Source: Saccharomonospora sp. CUA-673
GTDB lineage: Bacteria; Actinomycetota; Actinomycetes; Mycobacteriales; Pseudonocardiaceae
DNA: 54,158 bases
NCBI RefSeq assembly: GCF_001942305.1
Contig: NZ_MKKE01000028.1
Location: forward strand, 1 to 54,158
Direction: 5' to 3'
Part shown: piece by piece, positions 19,458-28,736 of the stretch
Position numbering within the stretch: position 1 is the stretch's first letter
How the letters are laid out: every line of letters starts with the position of its first letter
The notes under the pieces: generated by a model
Told to the model about the DNA's origin: nothing
Database searches by the model: none
The model's input: the letters and a program-made list of their open reading frames with translations, nothing else
Program-made: the position numbers and the translations under genes

Positions 19458-20042
19458 ATGACTGTTGCGCTGGAGACCGTGCTCGCCCGTGCGGGACTGA
19501 AGGTGGACACCGCCGAGTTCCTCGCGCTCGTGGAACAGGCCGCGAAGCGCCTGTCCCCCGGCGACCCCGAGCCCGCGCACTACTTCTCGGTCGAGCAGCG
19601 CGAGGTGCTCGCCGACGTCGGCCTCGACCTGTCCGCGCAGGGTGAGGCCGAGACCGACCCGCGCGTCGCGGCCGTCGCCACCCAGGCGGTCTTCGCCGAC
19701 TCCGCCCTGACCGTGACCGAGGCCGCCCGCAGGCTCGGCGTCGACGACAGCCGGATCCGCCACCGCCTCAAGCAGCATCGCCTCACCGGGTGGAAGGGCC
19801 ACGGCGGCTGGCGCCTGCCCGCATGGCAGTTCACGGCGGACGGTGTCGTCCCGGGGCTCGACGTCGTGCTGCGCGCCGCGCCCGAGGACCAGCCCGCCCT
19901 GGTCGTCGCCGGCTTCATGACCACCCCGCAGGACGATCTGCTGATCCACGACACCCCGGCGACACCGCGCAACTGGCTGCTGGCGGGCGGCGATCCCACG
20001 CGCGTCGCCGAGCTGGCCGCTACCCTCGGCACACCTGCGTAA
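19458..20042 (+). CDS. HTH antitoxin paired with RES-domain toxin
   Basis: 194 aa. A central helix-turn-helix (LTVTEAARRLGVDDSRIRHRLKQHRLTGWKGHGGWRLPAWQF) is of the MerR/excisionase type. The C-terminal 65 residues end in TPRNWLLAGGDPTRVAELAATL, which resembles the region that caps RES toxins in Xre/MbcA-ParS antitoxins (W-L...G.P..V..L). It precedes the RES gene by 50 nt. Antitoxins of this class block the toxin's active site and repress their own promoter. The assignment rests on partner context as much as sequence. Confidence 0.75.
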   Translation: MTVALETVLARAGLKVDTAEFLALVEQAAKRLSPGDPEPAHYFSVEQREVLADVGLDLSAQGEAETDPRVAAVATQAVFADSALTVTEAARRLGVDDSRIRHRLKQHRLTGWKGHGGWRLPAWQFTADGVVPGLDVVLRAAPEDQPALVVAGFMTTPQDDLLIHDTPATPRNWLLAGGDPTRVAELAATLGTPA

Positions 20043-20092
20043 CCCACCCACACCGGTACAGACCACGCACCGAGGAGCACGTCGGCACACCC

Positions 20093-20742
20093 ATGGCACG
20101 GCTACCCCTGCCCCCGCCGGGCGAGGTCCTGCGCGAGCACCTCCGCCCCGACGAGGACATCGTCGCGGTCCACCCGGCGACCCGCCTCGTGCGCGTGTTC
20201 TCCGCGCGCGGCCGGCATCCGCAGCGGTGGGACACCTTCCGCCGCGTCGGCCCGATCGCGCACGCCCGGTTCGACCCGCATCCCGCGGCCGAGACACCCA
20301 CCGCCGACCCGGGCAACGGGGTGCTCTACTTCGGACTGTCGGTGCGCACGAGCGTCGCCGAGGTCTTCCAGACCACGTCCATCGTGGACAGGTCGACCCG
20401 CGGCCCGCACCTGGTGGTCGTCCGGCCCGCGCGCACACTGCGCCTGCTCGACCTGACCGGGCTGTGGCCCACGCGCGTCGCGCCTCGCAGGAGATCTCCA
20501 GCGGCGCCAAGAAGGTCACGCAGGCGTGGGCGCGCGCGATCCGCGCCGAACTGCCCGACGTCGACGGCCTCTGGTACCGCTCGTCGATGGACGGCGGAGC
20601 GCCCGCCGTGTGCCTGTGGGACCCGCCCGCCGGAACGGCCCTGCCCACCACGCCGGACATCCTGCTGGGCCTCGATCACCCGGGCCTGGACGTCCCGCTG
20701 GCGCGCGTGTGCCGGGAACTCGGCTACGTCCTGCTCGACTGA
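20093..20742 (+). CDS. RES-domain toxin, NAD+-consuming family (one apparent frameshift)
   Basis: RES toxins degrade cellular NAD+. Visible family features are RLVRVF near residue 29, ARFDP, then GVLYFGLSVRTSVAEVFQTT with the Tyr and Glu of the active site, and a downstream SQEISSGAKKVTQAWARAI. The C-terminus ends in VCRELGYVLLD. The frame breaks near 20480: LWPTRV must continue as ASQEISSG, requiring one base (GGCGCC read as GCGCC is the simplest explanation). The 650-nt span is one short of a multiple of three. The intact length would be 216 aa, normal for MbcT-like toxins. A real inactivating mutation would leave the antitoxin alone, which is possible but less likely. Confidence 0.8.
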
Positions 20743-20764
20743 GTCCCCGGCACGCGCGGCCCGC

Positions 20765-22754
20765 TCAGACGGGCAGGTGCCGCGACCACCAGTCCAGGAC
20801 CGCCTCGAACCGCTGCACGCGGTGCCGCGGCTTGCCCGAACGGGTCAGCTCGTGGCCCTCCCCCGGGAACAACAACAGCTCGGTGTCCGCGCCGTTCTTC
20901 TTCAACGCCACGAACAACCGCTGCGCCTGCTCCAGCGGGCACCGCCAGTCCTGTTCGGAATGCACGACGGCGAACGGGATCGCGATGTCGGCCGCGTACG
21001 TCAGCGGGCTGCGCCGGCGCTGCTCCTCGACGTCGGCGCCGACGTAGTTGTCGGTGAACGACCAGCCGATGTCGGAGGCACCGGCGAACGAGTCCCACGC
21101 GTTGACGGCACGTTCGCTCCACGCCGCGCGGAACCGGTGTCCGTGGTGCGCGGCCAGCCACCCCGTCATGAACCCGCCGTACGAGCCGCCCATGACGCCC
21201 ACCCGGTCGGCGTCGGTGTCCGGCCGTTCGAGTGCGGCGTCGAGCAACGCGAGGACGTCGTCGGCGTCGACCGTGCCGAGCGCGTGCAGCACCGCCCGGC
21301 CGTGCGATTCGCCGTAGCCGGCCGAACCACGCGGGTTCGCCAGCACCACGGCGTAGCCGGCGGCGGCGTACACCTGCGCCTCGTCGAACAGGCTCCACTC
21401 GTACGCCGCGAACGGACCGCCGTGCACGACCAGCAGCACCGGGTGTGGACCCTCGCCCTCCGGCGCGACGAACCAGCCGTGCACCGGATACCCGTCGGCC
21501 GACGTGGCCGTCAGTTCCTCGGCATCGAGCACCCCGGCCTCGCGCAGCGGCGCCGCGAAGTCCGTGAGCGCGGCGAATTCGCCGTCGCCCGTGGACAGCA
21601 GCACCTCCCCGGCGTCCCGCGGTCCGGCCTGAACCACCGCGATCCGGTCACCGTCCACAGTGAACGCGCGCACGGCGGCGCGACTGCCCGTCAGCACCGG
21701 CAGGTCCTCGAGCCGCGCCTCCGACGCGCCCATCGGCACGGCCCGCAGCTCCGCGGCGCCGCGGTCGGCGGTCACCACGAGCACGTCGTCACCGCGAACG
21801 GCGGGCGGGCCCGCCGCGGCGACCACGTCGACCGTCTCGGCGTCGGTGAGCCGGCGCGGCGGCTGCGACCCGTCGAGCGGCGCGGCCCACAGACCGCAGT
21901 TCTGCGCGGCGGCCTCGATCCCCTCGAACGCCGTGCCGTAGAAGTAGACGGTCTCCCTTGCACCAGCACCTGCGACCACCGGCCGCAGGGCCGTCCCCTC
22001 GGTGCGCACGACCAGCCGCGGCGCGCCACCGGCGGCCGGCACGGCGTAGACGTCGCTATGCAAGGTCTCGGCCACGTCCCAGTCGCGTGGCGCGGCGACC
22101 AGCACGGTCTCCCCGTCCGGGGTCCACGCCGGATCGCGCACGGACGCGGCGTCGTCGGTCAGCGGCTCCGGGTCACCCCGTCGGCTCGCTCGGTTGAATC
22201 CGCCGCCGCGACGGCGTCGACGACGAACAGCCGTTGCGGGCGGTCGCGCAGGAAGCCGACGTCGTCGATGCGGTAGTCGTAGCGCGTGATGCGGCGCGGC
22301 GCCTCCTCGGCGGGCTCCGGCACAACAGCGTCACCGGCGTCACCGGCGTCGCTGTTCTCGGCCGTGCCGTAGCGACCCGGTTCGGGCACGCGGGCGGTGA
22401 AGGCGATGCGCCGGGAGTCCGGCGCCCACACGGGTTCGCCGACGCCGAGCGGCAACGCGGTCACCGCGCGCGCCTCGCCGCCCGCGGCGGGCATCACGTG
22501 CAGCTGCGCGGGTTCGCCGTCGCCGGCGCGCAGGAACGCCACCCAGCGGCCGTCCGGGGAGATCGCCGGCGCACTGTCGTGCCTGCCGTGCGTCCACGGA
22601 TGCACGCCGTCGGCATCGATGCGCTGCACACCGCCCACGCCGCGGTTGGCGACGAGGTCGGGACGCTGACGGCCACGAGCAGAAGGTCCCCCGACAGCGC
22701 GGGCCGGCCGGGGGACGTCAGCAGTTCGATGTCGGTAGGACGCACGTCGCCCAC
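20765..22754 (-). CDS. S9 family prolyl oligopeptidase-like peptidase (two apparent frameshifts)
   Basis: N-terminal beta-propeller with WD40-like repeats (SPDGRWVAFLRAGDG, APDSRRIAFTARV, TPDGETVLVAAPRDWD), then an alpha/beta-hydrolase domain: PVLLVVHGGPF, nucleophile GGSYGGFMTGWLAAH, Asp in HSEQDWRCPLEQAQRLF and His in PGEGHELTRSGK. Three frames must be joined near 22663 (VSV to PDLVANRG, restoring CCGGAC) and near 22175 (to GDPEPLTDDAASV). The 1990-nt span fits two missing bases. Intact length is about 663 aa, as expected for acylaminoacyl-peptidase-like enzymes. No signal peptide, so cytoplasmic. Confidence 0.85.
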
Positions 22755-22777
22755 CGTACACCGATTCGTTAGCTAGA

Positions 22778-23734
22778 CTAAAGAGAAGCGCGCTCGTCCC
22801 GCCTGGACTTCGCCAGGCTAGCCACGGTGGTCACGGTCAACACGACGACGATGACCCCGAGGGACACCCAGTTGCCGACCTCCAGCCACGGCGGCGTCAC
22901 GTGGTACTCGTGCAACGCGTGCAGCACGAGCTTCACCCCGATGAACGCGAGGATCACCGCCAGCCCCTGCGACAGGTACACGAGCTTGTTGACCAGGCCA
23001 CCGAGCAGGAAGTACAGCTGCCGCAGACCCATCAGCGCGAAGGCGTTGGCGGTGAAGACCAGGAACGCGTCCTGGGTGATCCCGAAGATCGCCGGGATCG
23101 AGTCGACCGCGAACAGCAGGTCGGCGCTGCCGATGGCGACGATCACCAGCGCCATCGGCGTCAGATACCGCTTGCCGTCGCGCTTGACGATCGAGTGGTG
23201 ACCCTCGTAGTCGTCGGTCACGCGGAACACCTTGCGCGTCAACCGGGTCACCAGGTTCTCGTGGTACTCGTCCTCCTCGTCCTTCTTCCGCACCATGTTG
23301 ATCGCGGTGAAGATCAGGAACGCGCCGAAGAGGAAAAAGATCCACACGACCTGCGCGATCGCCCACGCACCGATCGCGATGAACACACTGCGCATCGCCA
23401 ACGCGATCACGATGCCGATCAACAGCACCCGATGCTGGTGGATCGCCGGCACCTTGAACGAGGCCATGATCACCATGAAGATGAACAGGTTGTCGACCGA
23501 CAGCGAGTACTCGGTGATGTAGCCGGTGAAGAACTCGACGCCGGACCCCTGCCCGGCGAGGACCCACACGCCGATGCCGAACAGGACGGCGACCGCGACG
23601 TAGAACGTCACCCAGCGGGCGGCCTCGCCCGTGGTCACCTCGTGGGGTTTGCGGTCGACGATCACCAGATCCATGACCAGCAGGGCGATCAGACCGCCGA
23701 CGGTCGCGGCCCAGATCCAGAACGGCACGTTCAC
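22778..23734 (-). CDS. TerC family integral membrane protein (probable Mn2+ exporter)
   Basis: 318 aa with about nine membrane helices. TerC motifs include EYSLSVDNLFIFMVIMASF and GSADLLFAVDSIPAIFGIT, each with conserved acidic residues inside helices. TerC/Alx proteins export manganese or help metallate secreted proteins. The leader carries a yybP-ykoY-like element, which supports a manganese role. GTG 23734 has a strong GGAGGT site 8 nt upstream, which is also the anti-anti-SD target of the leader. Confidence 0.92.
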   Translation of the reverse strand: MNVPFWIWAATVGGLIALLVMDLVIVDRKPHEVTTGEAARWVTFYVAVAVLFGIGVWVLAGQGSGVEFFTGYITEYSLSVDNLFIFMVIMASFKVPAIHQHRVLLIGIVIALAMRSVFIAIGAWAIAQVVWIFFLFGAFLIFTAINMVRKKDEEDEYHENLVTRLTRKVFRVTDDYEGHHSIVKRDGKRYLTPMALVIVAIGSADLLFAVDSIPAIFGITQDAFLVFTANAFALMGLRQLYFLLGGLVNKLVYLSQGLAVILAFIGVKLVLHALHEYHVTPPWLEVGNWVSLGVIVVVLTVTTVASLAKSRRDERASL

Positions 23735-23742
23735 AGGCGAAT

Positions 23743-23880
23743 ACCTCCGGTTAGCGGGTGGCTGCCACTATCCGGAGGTCTCTTCCGCCGACGGCGCCTC
23801 ACGGCGACGAGTCGGCCGCGATGCCGGGTGCTCGAAGGCAACCGTGTTGACGACATCGCCGTGCGGGAATACTCCCCTCG
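23743..23880 (-). promoter_or_regulatory. yybP-ykoY-like manganese riboswitch in the terC leader
   Basis: On the - strand the leader opens with GAGGGGAGTATTCCCGC (23879-23863) and ends with GAGACCTCCGG (23782-23772). These match the two conserved strands of the yybP-ykoY P1 region (GGGGAGUA ... GACCU). The 3' strand ACCTCCGG (23779-23772) is also an exact 8-bp complement of CCGGAGGT (23750-23743), the ribosome site of terC. The two pairings exclude each other, so Mn2+ binding should free the ribosome site. Identification is by consensus memory, not by a covariance search. Confidence 0.75.
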
Positions 23881-24054
23881 ACAGCCCCTCCATCCTTGCG
23901 CCGGCCGGCGCGGGGCGCCAGTCGCATCCGACGTTCCCCCGGCCACGCCCCGCGTAACATCGATCACAGCAGGTCAGCGAACTACGCGGCGTACCCATCA
24001 GGGACGAACCGCCCGCTCCACACCGCCGGAACCGGGCCCAATAGTGTTGGCGGT

Positions 24055-26991
24055 GTGCCCCCTGTGCCCCGTTTCCTCCACGGCCGCGGCCGCCGGCTGA
24101 CCGCGCTGCTGGCCGTCGTCGTCATCGTCGTCGCCGGCGGGTTCCTGCTGCTCGGCGACAACGAGGAGCCGGTGCCGTACCGGGCGCACGCCGCGACCAT
24201 CGACGTCGAGGCCACCCCGGGTTCCGAGGACCGCGAACAGCTCGACACCACGGTGTACATCCCGGACGAGACGCCCGCGCCCGCCGTGCTCGTCCCGCAC
24301 GGCTTCGGCGGCGACAAGCGCAGCGTCGAACGCGACGCCCGCGAACTGGCCGAACGGGGTTTCGTGGTGCTGACCTGGTCGGCACGCGGATTCGGCGAGA
24401 GCACCGGGCAGATCGCGCTCAACGACCCCGACCGCGAGGTCGCCGACGCGTCCCGCCTGCTCGACCACCTCTCCGGCATGCCCGAGGTGCGCACCGACGA
24501 GGACGGCGACCCGCGCGTCGGCGTCACCGGTGGGTCCTACGGCGGCGCGCTCGCCCTGCTGCTGGCCGGCACCGACGACCGCGTGGACGCGATCGCCCCC
24601 GCCATCACCTACAACGACCTCGGCCGCTCCCTGCTGCCCAACCACGCGGCCGAGGCCGACAGTGACGTGGCCACCCCGGCGCCCGGCGGTTCCGCCGAGT
24701 CGGGAGTGTTGAAGCAGACGTGGATCGGCACGTTGTTCTCCGCAGGAACGGGCGCCCCGACCGCGTCGGGTGACGCCGGGCCGGACGCCGTCGAGGCGGG
24801 GCAGGAACAGGACAGCGACGACGTGGCGACCGGTCCGGACGCCGGCGGCGCCGGCGGCAACGGTGTCGGTGGCGCCGTCCCCGATCTCCCCGGTGGACCC
24901 GGCGGCCCGGGCGACGGTCAGGACACGGGCGACGGGCTGTGCGGCCGGTTCACCGCCGAAGTCTGCGCGGCCTTCACCGATGTGGCCACCAACGGCGAGG
25001 CCGGTCGGGACACGCTCGACCTGCTGCACCGCGTGTCGCCCGCATCGGTCACCGACAACATCACCGTCCCGACCTTCCTGGTCCAGGGCGAGCACGACAC
25101 GCTCTTCGGTCTCGACCAGGCCGACGCCAACGCGCGCGAGATCGCCGAGGCCGGTGGGGACGTGTCCGTCGCCTGGTACGCGGGCGGGCACGACGGCGGC
25201 GGGCCCGGCCCCACGTTGCGCGGCGTCATGGGCGAGTTCCTGTGGCACCACCTCACCGGTGAGGGCGAGGACCCGGCGGCACCGTTCGCCTACGACGTCA
25301 CCGGCGCCCTGCGCGCGGGCGGCGCGCCGTCGGTGCGCAACGTCGAGGCCCCCGCGTACCCCGGTGTCACCGGCGACGACGTGCAGCGCCGCGACGTGCA
25401 GCTGACCGGGCCCGAACAGCAGGTCGTGCGGCCACCGGGCGGCACCCCGTCGTCCATCTCCGGCATCCCCGGCCTCAACCGCGTCGTGTCCGGCACGTCG
25501 CGCCTGTCCGGACTGTTCACGATGGACCCGCCCGGCCAGGCCGCGATGTTCACGTCGCAGCCGATGAACAGCCAACTGCTCGCCGCCGGCGCACCGACGG
25601 TCCGTCTGCAGGTCACCCCGGAACAGGCCGGACAGCAGGGCCGACAGCAGGGTCGTGGCCAGGGCCAGGACGAGGCGGTGCTGTTCGCGAAGGTCTACGA
25701 CGTCAACCCCGACGGCACGCGCACGCTGCCGGGCAACGCGGTCGCCCCGATCCGCGTGCCGCTGGCCGAGGACGGCTCACCCACCGAGGTCGACGTCACG
25801 CTGCCCGGCATCGTCCGCCCGTTCGAGTCGGAACACCGACTGCAGCTGGTGGTCAGCACCACCGACCAGTCCTTCCACGCGCCCGACTCCCCCGCCGCGT
25901 ACCGGATCTCGCTCGCCGACGACCGCGGCATCAGCGTCCCCGTCGTCGCGGGCACCACGGCCACCGCGGGCTGGCCGGTCGCGCAGCTCGCGGGCATCGG
26001 CGGGGCGCTCGCCGTGGCCCTCGCGGTCGCCGTGATCGCCGCGATCCGCCGCAAGCGTTCCCACACGGTCGACCCCGAACTGGCCGAGACGCCGATGGTG
26101 ATCTCGGGGCTGACGAAGTCGTACCCCGGCGGGCTCACGGCCGTCAGCGACCTGTCGTTCCGCGTCGAACCGGGCCAGGTCCTCGGCCTGCTCGGCCCCA
26201 ACGGCGCCGGCAAGACGACGACCCTGCGCATGCTGATGGGCCTGATCACGCCCACCGAGGGCGAGATCCGCGTCTTCGGCCACCGCGTCACGCCCGGCGC
26301 GCCGGTGCTCTCGCGCATCGGCTCGTTCGTCGAGGGCGCGGGATTCCTGCCGCACCTGTCCGGCGCGGCCAACCTCGAGCTGTACTGGCAGGCCACCGGA
26401 CGTCCCGTCGACAAGGCGCACGTGGCCGAGGCGCTCGAGATCGCCGGGCTCGGCGACGCGGTGCACCGGAAGGTGCGCACCTACAGCCAGGGCATGCGGC
26501 AACGACTCGCGATCGCGCAGGCGATGCTGGGCCTGCCGGAGCTGCTCGTGCTCGACGAACCCACCAACGGACTCGACCCGCCACAGATCCACCAGATGCG
26601 TGAGGTGCTGCGTCGCTACGCCGCCACCGGCCGCACCGTGGTGGTGTCGAGCCACCTGCTGGCCGAGGTCGAGCAGACGTGCACCGACGTCGTGGTCATG
26701 CACCGCGGCAAGTTGATCGCCTCCGGCGGGGTGCACGACATCATCGCCGCGGGCGGGGAGGCGACGTTCCGCGTGGACGACGCCGACCGTGCCGCGGACA
26801 CGCTGCGCACCCTCGACGGGGTGTCCGATGTGGAGGTCGACGGCGAGCTCGTGCACGCCGATCTCGGCGGACTGCCCCGCAGCGAGGCGGTCGCCGCGCT
26901 CGTCCGCGCCGACGTGTCCGTCGAACAGGCCGGACCACGGCGCCGGCTCGAGGACGCGTTCCTGCAACTCGTCGGGGAAGGTGACGGCTGA
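24055..26991 (+). CDS. Membrane-anchored S15-type alpha/beta hydrolase fused to an ABC ATPase
   Basis: 978 aa. Domain order: N-terminal membrane anchor (LTALLAVVVIVVAGGFLLLG); alpha/beta-hydrolase of the X-Pro dipeptidyl-peptidase type, residues about 45-400, with GFGGDKRSVERDAR, the nucleophile in GVTGGSYGGALALLLAG, Asp in VQGEHDTLFGLDQ and His in YAGGHDGGG; a beta-rich S15 C-terminal-like domain to about 640; a second membrane helix; then an ABC ATPase with Walker A GPNGAGKTTTLRML, signature YSQGMRQRLAIAQAM and Walker B LLVLDEPTNGLDPP. An insert around residues 220-300 is Gly/Asp-rich and disordered. GTG 24055 precedes the anchor. TGATG links it to the permease gene. Confidence 0.88.
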   Translation: MPPVPRFLHGRGRRLTALLAVVVIVVAGGFLLLGDNEEPVPYRAHAATIDVEATPGSEDREQLDTTVYIPDETPAPAVLVPHGFGGDKRSVERDARELAERGFVVLTWSARGFGESTGQIALNDPDREVADASRLLDHLSGMPEVRTDEDGDPRVGVTGGSYGGALALLLAGTDDRVDAIAPAITYNDLGRSLLPNHAAEADSDVATPAPGGSAESGVLKQTWIGTLFSAGTGAPTASGDAGPDAVEAGQEQDSDDVATGPDAGGAGGNGVGGAVPDLPGGPGGPGDGQDTGDGLCGRFTAEVCAAFTDVATNGEAGRDTLDLLHRVSPASVTDNITVPTFLVQGEHDTLFGLDQADANAREIAEAGGDVSVAWYAGGHDGGGPGPTLRGVMGEFLWHHLTGEGEDPAAPFAYDVTGALRAGGAPSVRNVEAPAYPGVTGDDVQRRDVQLTGPEQQVVRPPGGTPSSISGIPGLNRVVSGTSRLSGLFTMDPPGQAAMFTSQPMNSQLLAAGAPTVRLQVTPEQAGQQGRQQGRGQGQDEAVLFAKVYDVNPDGTRTLPGNAVAPIRVPLAEDGSPTEVDVTLPGIVRPFESEHRLQLVVSTTDQSFHAPDSPAAYRISLADDRGISVPVVAGTTATAGWPVAQLAGIGGALAVALAVAVIAAIRRKRSHTVDPELAETPMVISGLTKSYPGGLTAVSDLSFRVEPGQVLGLLGPNGAGKTTTLRMLMGLITPTEGEIRVFGHRVTPGAPVLSRIGSFVEGAGFLPHLSGAANLELYWQATGRPVDKAHVAEALEIAGLGDAVHRKVRTYSQGMRQRLAIAQAMLGLPELLVLDEPTNGLDPPQIHQMREVLRRYAATGRTVVVSSHLLAEVEQTCTDVVVMHRGKLIASGGVHDIIAAGGEATFRVDDADRAADTLRTLDGVSDVEVDGELVHADLGGLPRSEAVAALVRADVSVEQAGPRRRLEDAFLQLVGEGDG

Positions 26992-27959
26992 TGAGCGACA
27001 CGGAACGGGACACCGCCGGCGGCCGGGCGGACGGCCAGCACGGCGTGCACACCGACCCGGCCGCCCTGCAGGAACTCACCGACGCCGCCGACGCCGAACC
27101 CACCGCAGGTTCCGGAACCGACGGCGCCGTCGCCGGCTACCGCGCCGGCCGCACCCTGCGACTCGGCGTCGAACTGCGACGGCAACTGCGGCGGCGGCGC
27201 ACCCAACTGGTGCTGGCGTTCGTCGCGCTGCTGCCGTTCATCCTCGTCGCGGCGTTCGAGCTCGGCGACGCCAACCCGAATCGGCGCTCCGGCGGATTCA
27301 TCGACCTCGCCACCGCCAGCGCGCCGAACTTCGTCGTCGTGGCGATGTTCGTGTCCGGCTCGTTCCTGCTGCCGATGATCGTGGCGCTGTTCTTCGGCGA
27401 CACCATCGCCAGCGAATCGTCGTGGTCGAGCCTGAAGTACCTGCTGGCGATCCCCGTGCCACGACACCGGTTGCTGCGGCAGAAAGCCGTCGCCTCGGCG
27501 CTGCTGGCCGCGACGACGATCATCGTCCTGCCCGTGTCGGCGCTCATCGCCGGCACGATCTGGTACGGCACCGGCCAGGCCATCAGCCCCACCGGCGACT
27601 CCATCGCCTTCGGCGACAGCCTCATCGCCATCGCCCTCGCGACCCTCTACGTCATCATCCATCTGACCTGGGTCGCCGGGCTCGCCATGGCGCTCAGCGT
27701 GTCCACCGACGCACCTCTCGGCGCCGTCGGCGGCGCCGTCCTCGTGTCGATCCTGTCGCAGATCCTCAACCAGATCACCGCCCTCGGCGATCTGCGCGAG
27801 TTCCTCCCGACCCACTTCTCGTTCGCCTGGATGGACCTCATCGCCACCGACGTCGAATGGAGCCGGATGGCCTCCGGCGCCCTCTCCGCGGTCGTCTACG
27901 GCACCCTCTTCTTCCTCATCGCCACCCGCCGCTTCTCCACGAAAGACATCACCAGCTGA
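26991..27959 (+). CDS. ABC-2 type transporter permease
   Basis: 322 aa. An acidic N-terminal tail of about 60 residues is followed by six hydrophobic helices in the ABC-2 layout (VLAFVALLPFILVAAFELGD; SFLLPMIVALFFGDTIASE; YVIIHLTWVAGLAMALSV). The motif SWSSLKYLLAIPVPRHRLLRQK after the second helix is typical of permeases in this group. The ATG overlaps the previous stop by one base, so it is the partner of the fused ATPase. Substrate unknown; coupling with an extracellular hydrolase suggests peptide or lipid export. Confidence 0.9.
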   Translation: MSDTERDTAGGRADGQHGVHTDPAALQELTDAADAEPTAGSGTDGAVAGYRAGRTLRLGVELRRQLRRRRTQLVLAFVALLPFILVAAFELGDANPNRRSGGFIDLATASAPNFVVVAMFVSGSFLLPMIVALFFGDTIASESSWSSLKYLLAIPVPRHRLLRQKAVASALLAATTIIVLPVSALIAGTIWYGTGQAISPTGDSIAFGDSLIAIALATLYVIIHLTWVAGLAMALSVSTDAPLGAVGGAVLVSILSQILNQITALGDLREFLPTHFSFAWMDLIATDVEWSRMASGALSAVVYGTLFFLIATRRFSTKDITS

Positions 27960-27976
27960 GCGGAGGCAGTAGGCGC

Positions 27977-28060
27977 CGTGTCAGCACCCCACGTCGCCGT
28001 GTCAGCACCCCACGTCGCCGTGTCGGCGTTTCGCGGCGCCGTGTTGGCGTTTCGGGGACG
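27977..28060 (-). repeat. 21-bp tandem repeat, locus C (4 units)
   Basis: Four contiguous 21-bp units on the - strand sit between the convergent permease and tetR genes. Units at 27977 and 27998 are identical to each other and to the complement of locus B unit 2. The other two diverge at the purine block (GCGAAACGCC form). No open frame across it looks real. Confidence 0.88.
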
Positions 28061-28069
28061 GACCCGCGC

Positions 28070-28642
28070 CTACCCAGCGCCGGCGAACAGGCCCTGCACG
28101 GCGCGTTGCAACTCGTCGGGGTCGGCGATCGTGTCCGGGTCCAACAACGCCTGCGCCACCAGGCCCGCGACGATCGCATACGCCAGGAAGCCGACGCCTC
28201 GCTCCTCGGACGAACCCGGAGCGACCTCGTCGCGCCCGAGCACCACGGCGGCGAGCTGACACCGCGCCGTCGTCAACGCCTCCGCGACCTGGGGGCGTAA
28301 CTCCTCGTCACGCTCGGCATGCGCCAACACCTGCAGGCCGGCCGCCTGCAGATCACGCGCACCCGGCACGCCGCGCGCCAACTCCGCCACCAACGCCGCC
28401 AGCCGCTCCACCGGCGACCCGACCACGGCCACCCGGGCCGCCGACTCGATCGCATCGCCCCACTCCGACGTCAACTCGATCGCCGCAAGGCTCAACAACC
28501 GGTCCTTCGAACCGAAGTGATAGCCGATCGACCCCAGGTTCGCCCCCGCCGCAGCCGCAACATCCCTGGCCGTCGCCCGGCCATAGCCTTTCTCCGCCAA
28601 ACACCGCTTCGCCCCGGCCAACAACGCGTCACGCTGACTCAT
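28070..28642 (-). CDS. TetR family transcriptional regulator
   Basis: 190 aa. The HTH is DALLAGAKRCLAEKGYGRATARDVAAAAGANLGSIGYHFGSKDRLL; the ligand domain ends GFLAYAIVAGLVAQALLDPDTIADPDELQRAVQGLF. ATG 28642. Divergent from an MFS exporter with a 112-nt shared control region full of TCTTRCACA repeats, so it very likely represses both. Confidence 0.92.
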   Translation of the reverse strand: MSQRDALLAGAKRCLAEKGYGRATARDVAAAAGANLGSIGYHFGSKDRLLSLAAIELTSEWGDAIESAARVAVVGSPVERLAALVAELARGVPGARDLQAAGLQVLAHAERDEELRPQVAEALTTARCQLAAVVLGRDEVAPGSSEERGVGFLAYAIVAGLVAQALLDPDTIADPDELQRAVQGLFAGAG

Positions 28643-28650
28643 CCCACCAG

Positions 28651-28736
28651 TCTTACACAACCGTCTTACACACACGTCCAACACAACCGCCTTGAACGGC
28701 CGTCTTGCACAAATGTCTTGCACATTTGTGCAAGAC
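28651..28736. promoter_or_regulatory. TetR operator array between tetR and the MFS gene
   Basis: TCTTRCACA occurs at 28651, 28664, 28703 and 28716. The last two belong to a perfect 14-bp inverted repeat, GTCTTGCACAAATG (28702-28715) and CATTTGTGCAAGAC (28723-28736), with a 7-nt spacer. An alternative register pairs TCTTGCAC with GTGCAAGA around ATTT (28716-28735). Overlapping dyads suggest two dimers binding cooperatively. Confidence 0.75.

Noticed and set aside
7157..28060. Tandem repeats as a possible CRISPR array
   Set aside because: Units are contiguous with no spacers and only 21 bp long, and no cas genes are present.
27949..28179. Open frames encoding RRRGVLTRRRG-type peptides at repeat locus C
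   Set aside because: They are the translation of the 21-bp repeat and overlap the end of tetR; no start signal.
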